Shown: positions 24,591 through 33,042, counted from the first letter of the stretch. The stretch is 61,511 nt of DNA from Thermococcus sp. JdFR-02 (GCA_002009975.1 MTLP01000020.1:1-61511); one strand, 5' to 3'. Numbers and translations are program-made. Notes: generated by a model from the letters alone, not told the origin.

Positions 24591-24630
24591 TTCCTGACCT
24601 CTCCTCCTGAAGGGCGAGGCTTGAGGGAGA
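24591..24630. mobile_element. Possible solo end of an IS605-type element
   Basis: CCTGACCTCTCCTCCTGAAG followed by GGCGAGGCTTGAGG forms an imperfect hairpin (24598-24619: CCTC/GAGG, CCT/GGG, loop CCTGAA). It resembles the subterminal hairpins that flank tnpB genes in archaea. No transposase gene is nearby. Assignment rests on resemblance only. Confidence 0.35.
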
Positions 24631-24661
24631 AAAAAATGTTAAGGTGGAGGAATGTTAGGCT

Positions 24662-25900
24662 TCAATTGACCTTTCCGATCAGCCATTCCCAAAGGGGGAC
24701 AACATTCACCTTTCTTCCCCCTTCTGCTATCGTTCCTTTCTCATCCCATGTTATTACACTCAGCCTTTTGGCCTTTAACATCTTTCCTACCTCCACTAGG
24801 TTCTTAACTTCCCTTCCATAATTATCTTCGGTTATCTCTTTTGTGACCTGTATCACCTCCTCCACCTTTAACCCTTTTTTCAAAATGAAGTCGACCTCTC
24901 TTTTATCGTCCCGCCAGTAGTACAGTTTATAACCTCTTCTCAAGAGTTCAATAGCAACTGCATTTTCCATTTTCCTGTCAAAATCTGGTGATGGAGTAAA
25001 ACCTGCACTCAAAAAGGCGGGATCAATAATATAGGCTTTTCTCGGAGATTTCAAGCTTTCTCGTATCTTGTAAGAAAAGCGCTCTGCTTTGACAATTATA
25101 AAGGCCTCCTCAAGATATTCAACGTAATTTTTCACAGTGTGCACACTGCCAATGTTTAGAGCATTCTTCAGCTTCGTGTAGCTGAACTCTCTAGCAAAGT
25201 TAGAGACAAGATAGAGAGAGAGCTCGTAAAGGGTTGAGGAGTACTTCACGTTCCTTCGCTTAACTACATCCTTCATTATGATGCTGTCAAAAAGCATTCT
25301 CCCATAGTCACGATAATCATAGCCCTTGACAATCACCTCTGGAAAGCCCCCTTTTTCCAGATACTCGGAAAGTTTTGAGAGCATTTTTCCTTCCTGAGAG
25401 CTCATCTCCACCTTTGGCTCAATTTTTTTAGCCCTCAAGGATTCCCTGAAGGAGAATGGAAAAACTTTAACTTCAACATATCTCCCCGTTAGATGGGTTG
25501 CCAGCTCGCTGCTTAGCAGTTTCGAATTCGAGCCAGTAAGAACGACGTTATAGCCCAATCTTCTGAGCCTATTGACAAAAAGTTCCCAGCCCTTAACATT
25601 CTGGATTTCATCGAGAAAGATAGTTTTAAACTCTCCATAAACCTCATGAGCAAGCTTTAAGATCTCGTTGAGGTCTTCTATTTTGGCCAATACCTCATCA
25701 TCGAAGTTTACATAACCAAAATTTTCTTTAAGAGTGTTTACTGCCAAAAAGCTTTTTCCCGCCCTTCGAGGTCCAGTTATTACCTTTATCAGGTCAGTTG
25801 GAAGGTACTGCTTGAGTTTTCCCTCAGCTTCTCTCTCAACATAGTGTTCTTTTCTCAACTTTTCTAATTCATACTTTTGGGCTATTATGTGCTCCCTCAT
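24662..25900 (-). CDS. AAA_14 ATPase with DUF4143 nuclease-like C-terminus
   Basis: Protein of 412 residues from the second ATPase family present here. Walker A ITGPRRAGKSFLAVN is near residues 40-54 and Walker B FKTIFLDEIQNVKGWE near 90-105, followed by VVLTGSNSKLLSSELATHLTGR. A wHTH-like SVHTVKNYVEYLEEAF precedes the DUF4143 domain with YYWRDDKREVDFILKKG and EVIQVT. The ATG at 25900 follows AGGTG; a GTG at 25909 overlaps it. GTGCA motifs recur four times upstream. It lies tail to head with the ATPase at 23105. Cellular role unknown. Confidence 0.87.
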   Translation of the reverse strand: MREHIIAQKYELEKLRKEHYVEREAEGKLKQYLPTDLIKVITGPRRAGKSFLAVNTLKENFGYVNFDDEVLAKIEDLNEILKLAHEVYGEFKTIFLDEIQNVKGWELFVNRLRRLGYNVVLTGSNSKLLSSELATHLTGRYVEVKVFPFSFRESLRAKKIEPKVEMSSQEGKMLSKLSEYLEKGGFPEVIVKGYDYRDYGRMLFDSIIMKDVVKRRNVKYSSTLYELSLYLVSNFAREFSYTKLKNALNIGSVHTVKNYVEYLEEAFIIVKAERFSYKIRESLKSPRKAYIIDPAFLSAGFTPSPDFDRKMENAVAIELLRRGYKLYYWRDDKREVDFILKKGLKVEEVIQVTKEITEDNYGREVKNLVEVGKMLKAKRLSVITWDEKGTIAEGGRKVNVVPLWEWLIGKVN

Positions 25901-25903
25901 CTT

Positions 25904-25959
25904 GTGCACCTAAGAAAATATAGTGCATAAAATTTAAAAAATTTGTGCAGTTTAGTGCA
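25904..25959. promoter_or_regulatory. Repeated GTGCA motifs in the promoter of the ATPase at 25900
   Basis: GTGCA occurs at 25904 (as GTGCAC), 25923, 25945 and 25955. The first two form the inverted pair TGCAC-13-GTGCA. The TTTAAATT box between the second and third is the likely minus-strand TATA. A gene-specific repressor or self-binding is possible. Confidence 0.5.
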
Positions 25960-26046
25960 TATTCTTGAGTTATGGTCCACTTCTTCAAGGGTCTTTCTGA
26001 GGAAGCCGAAGTTGGAGATAATTCTCAATTAATGCTTTGAGGGAAA

Positions 26047-26115
26047 ATGAAGGTTCTAGTAACGGCAGAAGCTGGTTTTATAGGAGCAATTTTAAAGCTG
26101 AGAATTGGGAAATAA
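26047..26115 (+). pseudogene. Remnant of an NAD-dependent sugar epimerase/dehydratase start
   Basis: ATG opens 22 codons, MKVLVTAEAGFIGAILKLRI..., with RBS GAGGG. This is the N-terminal Rossmann strand and glycine loop of extended SDR enzymes (usual form VTGGAGFIGS), with two glycines lost, then a stop. It occupies the 312-base gap between the ATPase at 25900 and VapB at 26213; otherwise that gap holds only promoters. Confidence 0.6.
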
Positions 26116-26178
26116 ACAATTTTGAGCTTATTTCAAGCTCATTAGAAAAGTTGATGTGAGTATACAAAATGCTTATAT

Positions 26179-26193
26179 ATTTGTATTACAAAT
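26179..26193. promoter_or_regulatory. Palindrome ATTTGTA-T-TACAAAT in the vapBC promoter
   Basis: A perfect 7-bp inverted repeat around one base, overlapping the end of TTATATATT (TATA box 26172-26180). A further TACAAA lies at 26163. It is placed for autorepression of vapBC. Confidence 0.65.
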
Positions 26194-26212
26194 GTATCTG
26201 CAGGTGAATTAC

Positions 26213-26443
26213 ATGGGAAATGTTATTAGTATTCGTGTTCCGCCGGAAATTAAGCACGAAATGGATAAGTTAAAGGGTGAAGTTAACTGGAGTGAGGAAA
26301 TTAGGGAATTCATAAAAAAGAGGATTAAAGAATACAAAAAGAGAAAAGCCCTCCAGGAGGTTGTAGCCTACATCCAAACCTTGCCCGAGGCACCAAAAGG
26401 AACAGCACAAGAGTTAGTGAGGGAGGACCGTGATAGTCATTGA
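26213..26443 (+). CDS. vapB: VapB-type antitoxin
   Basis: Protein of 76 residues. The N-terminal GNVISIRVPPEIKHEMDKLKG followed by VNWSEEIREFIKKRIKEY is a ribbon-helix-helix, and the C-terminal half is the toxin-neutralising tail. The ATG at 26213 follows CAGGTGA; the frame is open upstream to 26156 but that part includes the TATA box and operator. The next gene starts inside its 3' end (14-base overlap), the usual vapBC coupling. Confidence 0.88.
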   Translation: MGNVISIRVPPEIKHEMDKLKGEVNWSEEIREFIKKRIKEYKKRKALQEVVAYIQTLPEAPKGTAQELVREDRDSH

Positions 26444-26846
26444 CTCCTCGGCTTTTTCAAAGTTTTTATTAAAGGAAGAAGGCTGGGAAAAGGTAATCCC
26501 CTACTTAGACCCAGGCTTAGAACCACATGCCGTAGATATGTTAATCATTGAGACAACAAATGTGATATGGAAATACATGAAAAAGTACAAGCTAATAACG
26601 AGAGAACAAGCTATAGGACTTTACAGGCAGATGACAAAGCTCATAAGGGAGGAAGTTATAACGCTGGAGCCAGGGGAGAAATATTTGCAGGGAGCTTTGA
26701 AAATTGCTATAGATTATGACATTTCCATTTATGACAGCCTGTTCTTGGCACAGGCTGGAAATTTAAAAGCCGAACTGATTACAAGCGATAAAAGACAAAG
26801 AGACGTGGCGAGAGAAATTGGACTGGGAGTAGTGTACATAAAATAA
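26430..26846 (+). CDS. vapC: VapC-type PIN-domain ribonuclease toxin
   Basis: PIN-domain protein of 138 residues, predicted to cleave RNA using Mg2+. The acidic residues are visible: IVIDSSAFSKFL (first Asp), LIIETTNVIWKY (Glu), DISIYDSLFLAQA (Asp) and LITSDKRQRDVA (Asp). A GTG start with a weak RBS overlaps vapB. It lies between the epimerase remnant and the next ATPase in the accessory island. Confidence 0.9.
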   Translation: MIVIDSSAFSKFLLKEEGWEKVIPYLDPGLEPHAVDMLIIETTNVIWKYMKKYKLITREQAIGLYRQMTKLIREEVITLEPGEKYLQGALKIAIDYDISIYDSLFLAQAGNLKAELITSDKRQRDVAREIGLGVVYIK

Positions 26847-26903
26847 CGCTCCGTATCCGGGTTACTTTTGTTTATGCCTGCTAAAACCAAAATATTTAAA
26901 TAT

Positions 26904-26934
26904 TCGAGTCATGCTTATTATAATCATGATTCGA
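26904..26934. promoter_or_regulatory. Dyad site spanning transcription and translation start of the ATPase at 26926
   Basis: TCGAGTCATG (26904-26913) and CATGATTCGA (26925-26934) are inverted repeats with 9 of 10 matches. The core AATCATGATT (26922-26931) is a palindrome containing the start codon, and a weaker AGTCATGCTT lies 15 bp before it. The core is shared with 21387-21398. A TATA box (ATTTAAATA, 26893-26901) implies a leaderless message. Confidence 0.65.
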
Positions 26935-28296
26935 AAATTTGTAAACCGGAAGAGGGAGCTCGAAGTCCTGGAGAGAGCATGGAGGAAAGGCTTTCGGCTT
27001 TTTGTGGTCTACGGGAGAAGAAGGGTGGGAAAGACTGCCCTTCTGAGGAAACTCTTGGAAAATAAAAGGGGCATATATTTTCTCTGCTCCCAGAGGGGGT
27101 ATGGGAAAGACATCAAAAGATTTTCTCACGAGATAAGTTCTTTTATTGGTACTCCGGTAAGATTCGAAAGCTTTAGGGATGCATTTAGGTTCCTAAAGGG
27201 ACAGGGGAGGCTTTTGGTGATTCTTGATGAGTTCCCTTACTTGATAGAGGCAGACAAGGGCGTTACATCTGAGTTTCAGGAGGTGGTGGATATAGTGCTT
27301 GAGGGTTCAGAGATCACCATTATCCTCTGCGGTTCGAGCGTTGGAATGATGGAGCGTGAGGTTCTCAGCTACAAGAGCCCTCTCTACGGGCGAGCAAGTG
27401 GGGTTCTGAAGGTCAAACCATTCCGCTTCTTCGATATGGTGGAATGGTTTGGAAAGGACTTTGAGAAGCTTTTAAGACTCTATGGGGTCACGTGGGGGAT
27501 TCCCAAGTACATGGAATTCTTTAAAACGGGGAGCGATGATGAGATTATCAACAACTTCTTTGACCCGAGTGCATTTCTTTTCAATGAGGCGAGGCTTCTC
27601 CTCATGGAGGAACTGAGGAATCCAACCAGATATATGCAGATTATCGAGGCCATAGCCATGGGAAAAACCCGGCTTAACGAGATCGCTCAGTACGTTGGGA
27701 TGGATGCCAAAGATCTATCTGCATATCTTAGGGTGCTCTCGAATCTTGGAATTGTGAGGCGAGAAGTTCCAGTAACAGAGAGGAAAGCCAAGAGAGGGAT
27801 TTATGTTATAGAAGATGAGTACTTCCGTTTTTACCACCGCTTCGTCAGTCCGCATTATGAGGAGATAGACTCCCTCAATCCTGAGCCAGCAATTCAGGAT
27901 TTCCTGGGGAACTTTAACACCTATCTTGGAAAGACCTTCGAAAAAGCAGCCAAAGAGTTTTTAATAGAACTTAATAAGTATGGGAGGTTGCCGTTTAAAT
28001 TTACAGAGATCGGAAAGTGGTGGCATAAAAATGAGGAAATTGATCTCGTTGTGCTGAACAAAAGGAAAAATACGGCCCTGCTGGTGGAGGTAAAGTGGAA
28101 GGAGTTGAGCGAGAAAGAAGCGAGGGGGGTTTTGAAAGATTTAAAGCGTAAAAGTGGGCTTGTTGGGTTAAAAAACTGGCAGAAGTATTACGGGTTGATA
28201 GCGAAGGGCATTGAAGGTAAGGAAGCTCTTAAAAGTGAGGGCTGGTTCCTGTGGGATTTAGAAGATTTCAAGAATTTGAATTTTAAGATTAGATGA
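26926..28296 (+). CDS. Archaeal AAA-ATPase with DUF234 nuclease-like C-terminus
   Basis: Protein of 456 residues. It begins IRKFVNRKRELEVLERAWRK, with Walker A VVYGRRRVGKTALL near residues 27-40, Walker B LLVILDEFPY near 104-113, SPLYGRASGVL, a wHTH with RLNEIAQYVGMDAKDLSAYL and the nuclease-like EEIDLVVLNKRKNTALLVEVKW. The ATG at 26926 is 25-30 bases after the TATA box, so it is preferred over the upstream in-frame start at 26911. Overall pattern is closest to the ATPase at 20010. GC content looks higher than in neighbouring genes, hinting at transfer. Confidence 0.88.
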   Translation: MIRKFVNRKRELEVLERAWRKGFRLFVVYGRRRVGKTALLRKLLENKRGIYFLCSQRGYGKDIKRFSHEISSFIGTPVRFESFRDAFRFLKGQGRLLVILDEFPYLIEADKGVTSEFQEVVDIVLEGSEITIILCGSSVGMMEREVLSYKSPLYGRASGVLKVKPFRFFDMVEWFGKDFEKLLRLYGVTWGIPKYMEFFKTGSDDEIINNFFDPSAFLFNEARLLLMEELRNPTRYMQIIEAIAMGKTRLNEIAQYVGMDAKDLSAYLRVLSNLGIVRREVPVTERKAKRGIYVIEDEYFRFYHRFVSPHYEEIDSLNPEPAIQDFLGNFNTYLGKTFEKAAKEFLIELNKYGRLPFKFTEIGKWWHKNEEIDLVVLNKRKNTALLVEVKWKELSEKEARGVLKDLKRKSGLVGLKNWQKYYGLIAKGIEGKEALKSEGWFLWDLEDFKNLNFKIR

Positions 28297-28307
28297 TAAT
28301 ACTAAAG

Positions 28308-28346
28308 TGAATCAATAAGCGAAGCTCTGCGGAGGATTGGGGAACA
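28308..28346 (+). pseudogene. Decayed gene start, flippase-like N-terminus (copy 3)
   Basis: GTGAATCA then ATA AGC GAA GCT CTG CGG AGG ATT reads ISEALRRIGEQ, the start codon changed from ATG to ATA. It runs straight into the nucleotidyltransferase remnant at 28347. Confidence 0.4.
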
Positions 28347-28494
28347 AAAGTCCTTGGAAGATCAATTATTGGACTCTATAATAAGAAATTTTACTATATG
28401 GTGTTCGATCATTGATGAGAAATGTGAGATAAGGAATTTGGAGCTTAAGAAGAGCTTGGTTGGTGGACATGCGAAGATACAGAGGGGAGATTAA
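28347..28494 (+). pseudogene. 3' remnant of a sugar-phosphate nucleotidyltransferase gene
   Basis: The segment matches the 3' end of the intact gene at 8937-9932: KVLGRSIIG, then, after an internal loss of roughly 70-75 bases, CSIIDEKCEIRNLELKKSLV and GGHAKIQRGD followed by TAA. Many differences are at third codon positions, so this is an old paralogue or allele fragment, not a recent copy. It stands directly before the AglB gene in the 277-base gap 28297-28573. Confidence 0.85.
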
Positions 28495-28573
28495 GGATTT
28501 GTTGTATGCTACTACATTTAGTAAGTGAAATCCTCAATAAACCTTTTAATCTCTGCATGTAGTATTTTAAAAT

Positions 28574-30889
28574 ATGAAGAAGTGGGAGAGAATTTTTGAG
28601 CCAAAGTTTGCTTTACCGCTGATAACACTGGTTGCATTGATTTACAGGATGTATCCTTTTTTTAAGTACAAATATTTGTTTGGATATGACCCTTATTTTC
28701 ATTTAGCTTATATTGAGGAGAGCGTGAAAGCCGGGTATTGGATAAAGTTTATTACTTTTGCAAATGCACCATCGGGTGCTAAATTGGATAGTCCTCTTGG
28801 TTTGTACTTGGCACCTTATTATGTTTACAAATTTTTTAATATCTTTGGAGTTTCTTTATACGATGCTTTTAGGATTACACCAGTTATTTTTGGAGTTTTA
28901 ACAGTTGTATTCTTTTATTTGGCTATCTTAAACTTCTATGGTAAAGAGGAGGCATTTTTTTCTGCTTTCTTTTTAGCAGTAATGTTTGGGCATGTTTTTA
29001 GGTCGGTAGCGGGTTATTATCGGGGAGACAATTACATGCTCTTTTGGTATTCTTTTGCACTGTTTGGTATTTCTTTAGCTTTTAAATATTGGAAAAAAGA
29101 TGAGAGATATTTATTCTATTTAATTCCAGCTTTTGCAAGTGGATTAGCATCAATATTCTGGAAAGCTTATTATCCAATATTTGGATTTTTGATTGGAAAC
29201 GCAGTTTTCATTGCTATAGGAGCTTTTATGTTGAACAAAAGAAGATATTTCTTAGATTCGGCTCTGTTAACACTTTCTACGGCTTTTGGAATTTTATTGG
29301 CTCTTAAACTTGGGGGAATTTATAGCTATGGGATGTTATGGAACAGTGGCATTTCAGAAAAAGTCGCAAAGGAATTTGGCTTTAAGCTTGAAGCGATTAA
29401 GGATATTTATCTATTCGTTCATTTGAAAGTCTTAGTTCCGTTAGTTCTTTTGTTTATCCTTCTGCTGTTCCTTATTAGCAAGATTAAAAGAGTACATTAT
29501 AAACTAGGTGCATTGAGTTTGGTAACAGTTATTATGATTGTTGGGGTCATGAAAATCGATAAGCCTCCTTTCAACTATGTGTGGATAATAAAAGAGCTGT
29601 TAACTGGCTTTGGAATGTTCACCAATCCACCCATAGCAGAAACTCAAAAAAGTACTTTTCAAGACTTATTTGCTGCATATAACATTGTCATGTTTTTAGT
29701 GCCATTTTATTTTCTTAGATTTTATAAAAGATTCAAAGTTGTGGATGTGATGAATTTTGGTTTAATAATTCCAAGCTTGCTCATGATTTATTATTGGACA
29801 CGGTTTTTGTTTATCAGTTCAATAACAATTGCATTGATGGGAGGAATCGGCTTAGTGAATTTTTATAAAATTATAAAAGGCATAAACATCTCTGCCAGAA
29901 AGTTAACAGCTGTTACTGTTATTTTACTACTGTTAATACCTTTTGTTAGTGCTTCTTTAGGTTTTGAAAGGCTTTCAAATGAGAGACCTTTTGCAAATAA
30001 ATACTGGGAAGATGCTTTAGTCTATCTTAGGAAAAATTCCCATGAGAGTGATGTGGTTTTAGCATGGTGGGATTATGGTCATTGGATAAGCTATTATGTA
30101 AGAAGAGCGCCAATTGCCCAGAGCGGACCGAATTCATTTGTTGCTAGTTATTATCTAGGAAAAATCAACGATAACCAATTAATGGCTCGTGGAGTTGATT
30201 ATGTAATTGTTTCCTATGATACTGCTTTAAAGTTTGGAGCTATTCTGGAAACTGCTAAAGAGCCTAAAGAGGAACACTTCATGGTAGTTCTCCCTTTAGT
30301 CTCCACATATAAAGCTTTAATATTTCAAAGAGAGAATTATAAAATCGTGGCAAAGCCGGGTGAAAAGTGGCAAATAAGCGTTATTGTGAATTATAAAACA
30401 TATACTCCAAAAGAAGTTTGGATAGAAAGCAAAAAGGGGGTTAAAAAAGTTAAAATTTCAACCACAGGAAATGTTGTCAATGCTTATGTTTATATTAATC
30501 TGAATTATGGCTACGCTGTTTTGATGAGTGAAAAGAGTTTTAACACTACTTTAGCTAAGTTAATGTTCACAAATGAGTATCCCAAGAATTATAAGCTCTT
30601 TTATTCAGATGGCGGCATAGTTAAGGTGTTTAAATTTGAACATCCAAATGTTGAAGTTATAAAGAATGGAAAGGAAATTCGCTTTGCGTTGGAGAATGGA
30701 GATAAGGAGTATAGTTTGTGTATTTCTGGATTTTATGAAAATGGGACAAGAATCTTCAATGATTGCTATCCAATAGCTGAGAATAAACCTATTGTTATTG
30801 AGATGAAAATTCAAGAAGTTAAGGTCATTAGATATGCCCTTTATGAGAAGAAAAAAGTTTTAGATGCAGGGATTTTTAGAGTTGATTAA
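28574..30889 (+). CDS. aglB: Oligosaccharyltransferase catalytic subunit (STT3/AglB)
   Basis: Polytopic membrane enzyme of 771 residues that transfers a lipid-linked glycan to Asn in N-x-S/T sequons of surface proteins. About 12-13 membrane segments fill the first 460 residues, with the metal-binding GYDPYFHLAYIEE in the first external loop and GYYRGDNYM as the second acidic loop motif. The signature WWDYGHWISYY is near residue 495. The C-terminal globular domain is short, as in the small AglB form. It begins the surface-glycan locus, consistent with glycans made next door being put on proteins. Confidence 0.95.
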   Translation: MKKWERIFEPKFALPLITLVALIYRMYPFFKYKYLFGYDPYFHLAYIEESVKAGYWIKFITFANAPSGAKLDSPLGLYLAPYYVYKFFNIFGVSLYDAFRITPVIFGVLTVVFFYLAILNFYGKEEAFFSAFFLAVMFGHVFRSVAGYYRGDNYMLFWYSFALFGISLAFKYWKKDERYLFYLIPAFASGLASIFWKAYYPIFGFLIGNAVFIAIGAFMLNKRRYFLDSALLTLSTAFGILLALKLGGIYSYGMLWNSGISEKVAKEFGFKLEAIKDIYLFVHLKVLVPLVLLFILLLFLISKIKRVHYKLGALSLVTVIMIVGVMKIDKPPFNYVWIIKELLTGFGMFTNPPIAETQKSTFQDLFAAYNIVMFLVPFYFLRFYKRFKVVDVMNFGLIIPSLLMIYYWTRFLFISSITIALMGGIGLVNFYKIIKGINISARKLTAVTVILLLLIPFVSASLGFERLSNERPFANKYWEDALVYLRKNSHESDVVLAWWDYGHWISYYVRRAPIAQSGPNSFVASYYLGKINDNQLMARGVDYVIVSYDTALKFGAILETAKEPKEEHFMVVLPLVSTYKALIFQRENYKIVAKPGEKWQISVIVNYKTYTPKEVWIESKKGVKKVKISTTGNVVNAYVYINLNYGYAVLMSEKSFNTTLAKLMFTNEYPKNYKLFYSDGGIVKVFKFEHPNVEVIKNGKEIRFALENGDKEYSLCISGFYENGTRIFNDCYPIAENKPIVIEMKIQEVKVIRYALYEKKKVLDAGIFRVD

Positions 30890-30940
30890 TCGACAAATTT
30901 TTAATCTTTAAAAGTTGTATAACAAATTCGGTGTAGTTGC

Positions 30941-31999
30941 ATGAAAGCTTTAATACTTTCTGGTGGACACGGAACAAGGCTTAGACCTTTAACGTACTCT
31001 CAGCAAAAGCAGCTTATTCCGGTTGCAAATAAGCCCGTTCTTTTTTATGCAATTGAAGATGTCATAGAGGCAGGTGTTCATAATATAGGAATTATAGTTG
31101 GACCAAACAAAGAACAGGTAATTAACGCAGTTAAAAGTGTTGATTGGGATGCTAACATTGAGTTCATTTATCAAGGAGAACCTTTGGGATTAGCACATGC
31201 AATAAAAGTTGCAAGAGATTATCTTGGAGATGACGACTTTGTTATGTATCTTGGCGATAACATCCTTAGAGAGGGGATTGTCAAGCATTTAGAGCATTTT
31301 AAGAAAGGTGACTTTGATGCGAGCATTTTATTGTGTGAAGTTCCAAATCCGCAACAATTTGGTGTTGCAGAGCTTAGCGAGGATGGAAAAACGATTAAAC
31401 GATTAGTAGAGAAGCCCAAGATTCCGCCGAGTAATTTAGCCTTAGTGGGAATCTACTTCTTTAAGCCAATCGTTCATGAAGCTGTTGAGAACATAAAACC
31501 CTCTTGGAGAAATGAGCTTGAGATTACAGATGCAATTCAATGGCTAATTGATCATGGCTACAAAGTGGGATGGACAAAAGTTGAGAATTGGTGGAAAGAC
31601 ACTGGAAAGCCTGAGGACATTTTAGATGCGAATAGATTGATTTTGGACGACATTAAAAGGGAGATAAAAGTTAAAACTAAAGCTAAGATACTTGGAAGAG
31701 TTATAGTTGAGGAAGGAACTGAAATTGACGAAAACACAGTTATTAAAGGTCCAGCAATAATTGGAAAGAACTGTAAGCTCAAGAATGCTTATATTGGTCC
31801 TTATACGAGTATTGGGGACAATTGTGTTATTGAAAATACTGAGATTGAGGATTCAATAATAATGGATGGCACGGTTGTAAATTGTGGTGGGAGAATAGTA
31901 GAAAGCTTGATTGGAAAGGAAGTAAAGATAATGGAAAGGAACCAACATCCTATTGGAAGAAAATTAGTCCTTGGAGACAGATCTCAAGTGATTTTATGA
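30941..31999 (+). CDS. rmlA: Glucose-1-phosphate thymidylyltransferase (long form)
   Basis: Enzyme of 352 residues that makes dTDP-glucose, first step to dTDP-rhamnose. The nucleotide-binding signature LILSGGHGTRLRPLTYSQQK and QLIPVANKP are at the N-terminus, with VMYLGDNILREG near residues 98-109. A left-handed beta-helix tail (from about 250) marks the long archaeal form. RBS GGTG precedes the ATG. It opens the rml operon, 11 bases before the epimerase gene. Confidence 0.94.
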   Translation: MKALILSGGHGTRLRPLTYSQQKQLIPVANKPVLFYAIEDVIEAGVHNIGIIVGPNKEQVINAVKSVDWDANIEFIYQGEPLGLAHAIKVARDYLGDDDFVMYLGDNILREGIVKHLEHFKKGDFDASILLCEVPNPQQFGVAELSEDGKTIKRLVEKPKIPPSNLALVGIYFFKPIVHEAVENIKPSWRNELEITDAIQWLIDHGYKVGWTKVENWWKDTGKPEDILDANRLILDDIKREIKVKTKAKILGRVIVEEGTEIDENTVIKGPAIIGKNCKLKNAYIGPYTSIGDNCVIENTEIEDSIIMDGTVVNCGGRIVESLIGKEVKIMERNQHPIGRKLVLGDRSQVIL

Positions 32000-32010
32000 G
32001 GTGAAAACAA

Positions 32011-33030
32011 ATGAAGGTATTAGTTACTGGTGGAGCCGGTTACATTGGTTCAGTCATGGTGCCAATGTTATTAGATGAAGGATTTGATGTCGTGGTTCTT
32101 GATAGATTTTTCTTTGGAAAAGAGACTTTAAAAGAAGTTGAAGGGCATCCAAGGCTAACGCTAATTAAGGATGACATTCGCTGGTTTGATCCTTCAATAA
32201 TGAAGGGGATTGACGGAGTAATTGATCTGGCAGCATTATCCAATGATCCAGCTGGGGAGTTAGATCCTCAAAAAACCTTGGAAATAAACTACAAGGGAAG
32301 AGTGAGGGTTGCTCAATTAGCTAAAAAATATGGGGCTGAAAAATATATTTTTGCATCGACTTGTAGTGTCTACGGTTTCCAAGATAGTATTGTGAATGAA
32401 GACTCTCCAACAAATCCACTAACAACTTATGCAAAATCTGCAGTTCTAGCTGAGCAAGAGATAATGCCTTTAGGAGACAATAATTTTAGTGTGACTTTCT
32501 TAAGACAAGCAACGGTTTATGGACTTTCTCCAAGAATGCGTTTTGATTTAGCAATAAATGCCATGATATTGTATCTTTGGAAAGATGGCAAGTTGAGAAT
32601 AATGCGTGATGGAACTCAGTGGAGACCTTTTGTGTATGTTAAAGACACATCAAGGGCATTCATCAAAGTTCTTGAAGCTGATCCCGATATTGTTAATAAA
32701 CAGATATTCAATGTGGGAAGTAATGAACAGAACTATCAAATATTTCCACTTGCAAAAATGCTTGCTGAAGCTTTAGGTATGGAGTTGCAGTATGAATGGT
32801 ATGGAGATCCAGATAAGAGATCATATCGTGTAGATTTTTCAAAAATAAAAGAAGTTCTTGGATTTAAGCCAAAGTATACTCCAAAAGATGCAGCAAAGGA
32901 AATTTACCAAGCATTAGAAGATGGCAAGGTGAAAGATGATATTAAAACTAGAACAGTTCAATGGTATAAATATTTGCTTGAAGCTCATAGAATTATTAAA
33001 GATGTTGAGTTAGGTGGAGTTATATTGTAG
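32011..33030 (+). CDS. NAD-dependent sugar epimerase/dehydratase (extended SDR)
   Basis: Enzyme of 339 residues with an N-terminal Rossmann motif KVLVTGGAGYIGSVM and an IFASTCSVYG strand carrying the catalytic Ser/Thr. The active-site tyrosine is in TTYAKSAVLAEQE; the residue four after Tyr is Ala, where most SDR enzymes have the catalytic Lys. WRPFVYVKDTSRAF follows. Its place between rmlA and rmlC is that of dTDP-glucose 4,6-dehydratase (RmlB), but the Y-x3-K anomaly and divergent sequence leave open another sugar conversion. No other RmlB candidate is in the window. Confidence 0.8.
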   Translation: MKVLVTGGAGYIGSVMVPMLLDEGFDVVVLDRFFFGKETLKEVEGHPRLTLIKDDIRWFDPSIMKGIDGVIDLAALSNDPAGELDPQKTLEINYKGRVRVAQLAKKYGAEKYIFASTCSVYGFQDSIVNEDSPTNPLTTYAKSAVLAEQEIMPLGDNNFSVTFLRQATVYGLSPRMRFDLAINAMILYLWKDGKLRIMRDGTQWRPFVYVKDTSRAFIKVLEADPDIVNKQIFNVGSNEQNYQIFPLAKMLAEALGMELQYEWYGDPDKRSYRVDFSKIKEVLGFKPKYTPKDAAKEIYQALEDGKVKDDIKTRTVQWYKYLLEAHRIIKDVELGGVIL

Positions 33031-33042
33031 GAGGTGAAGAAA

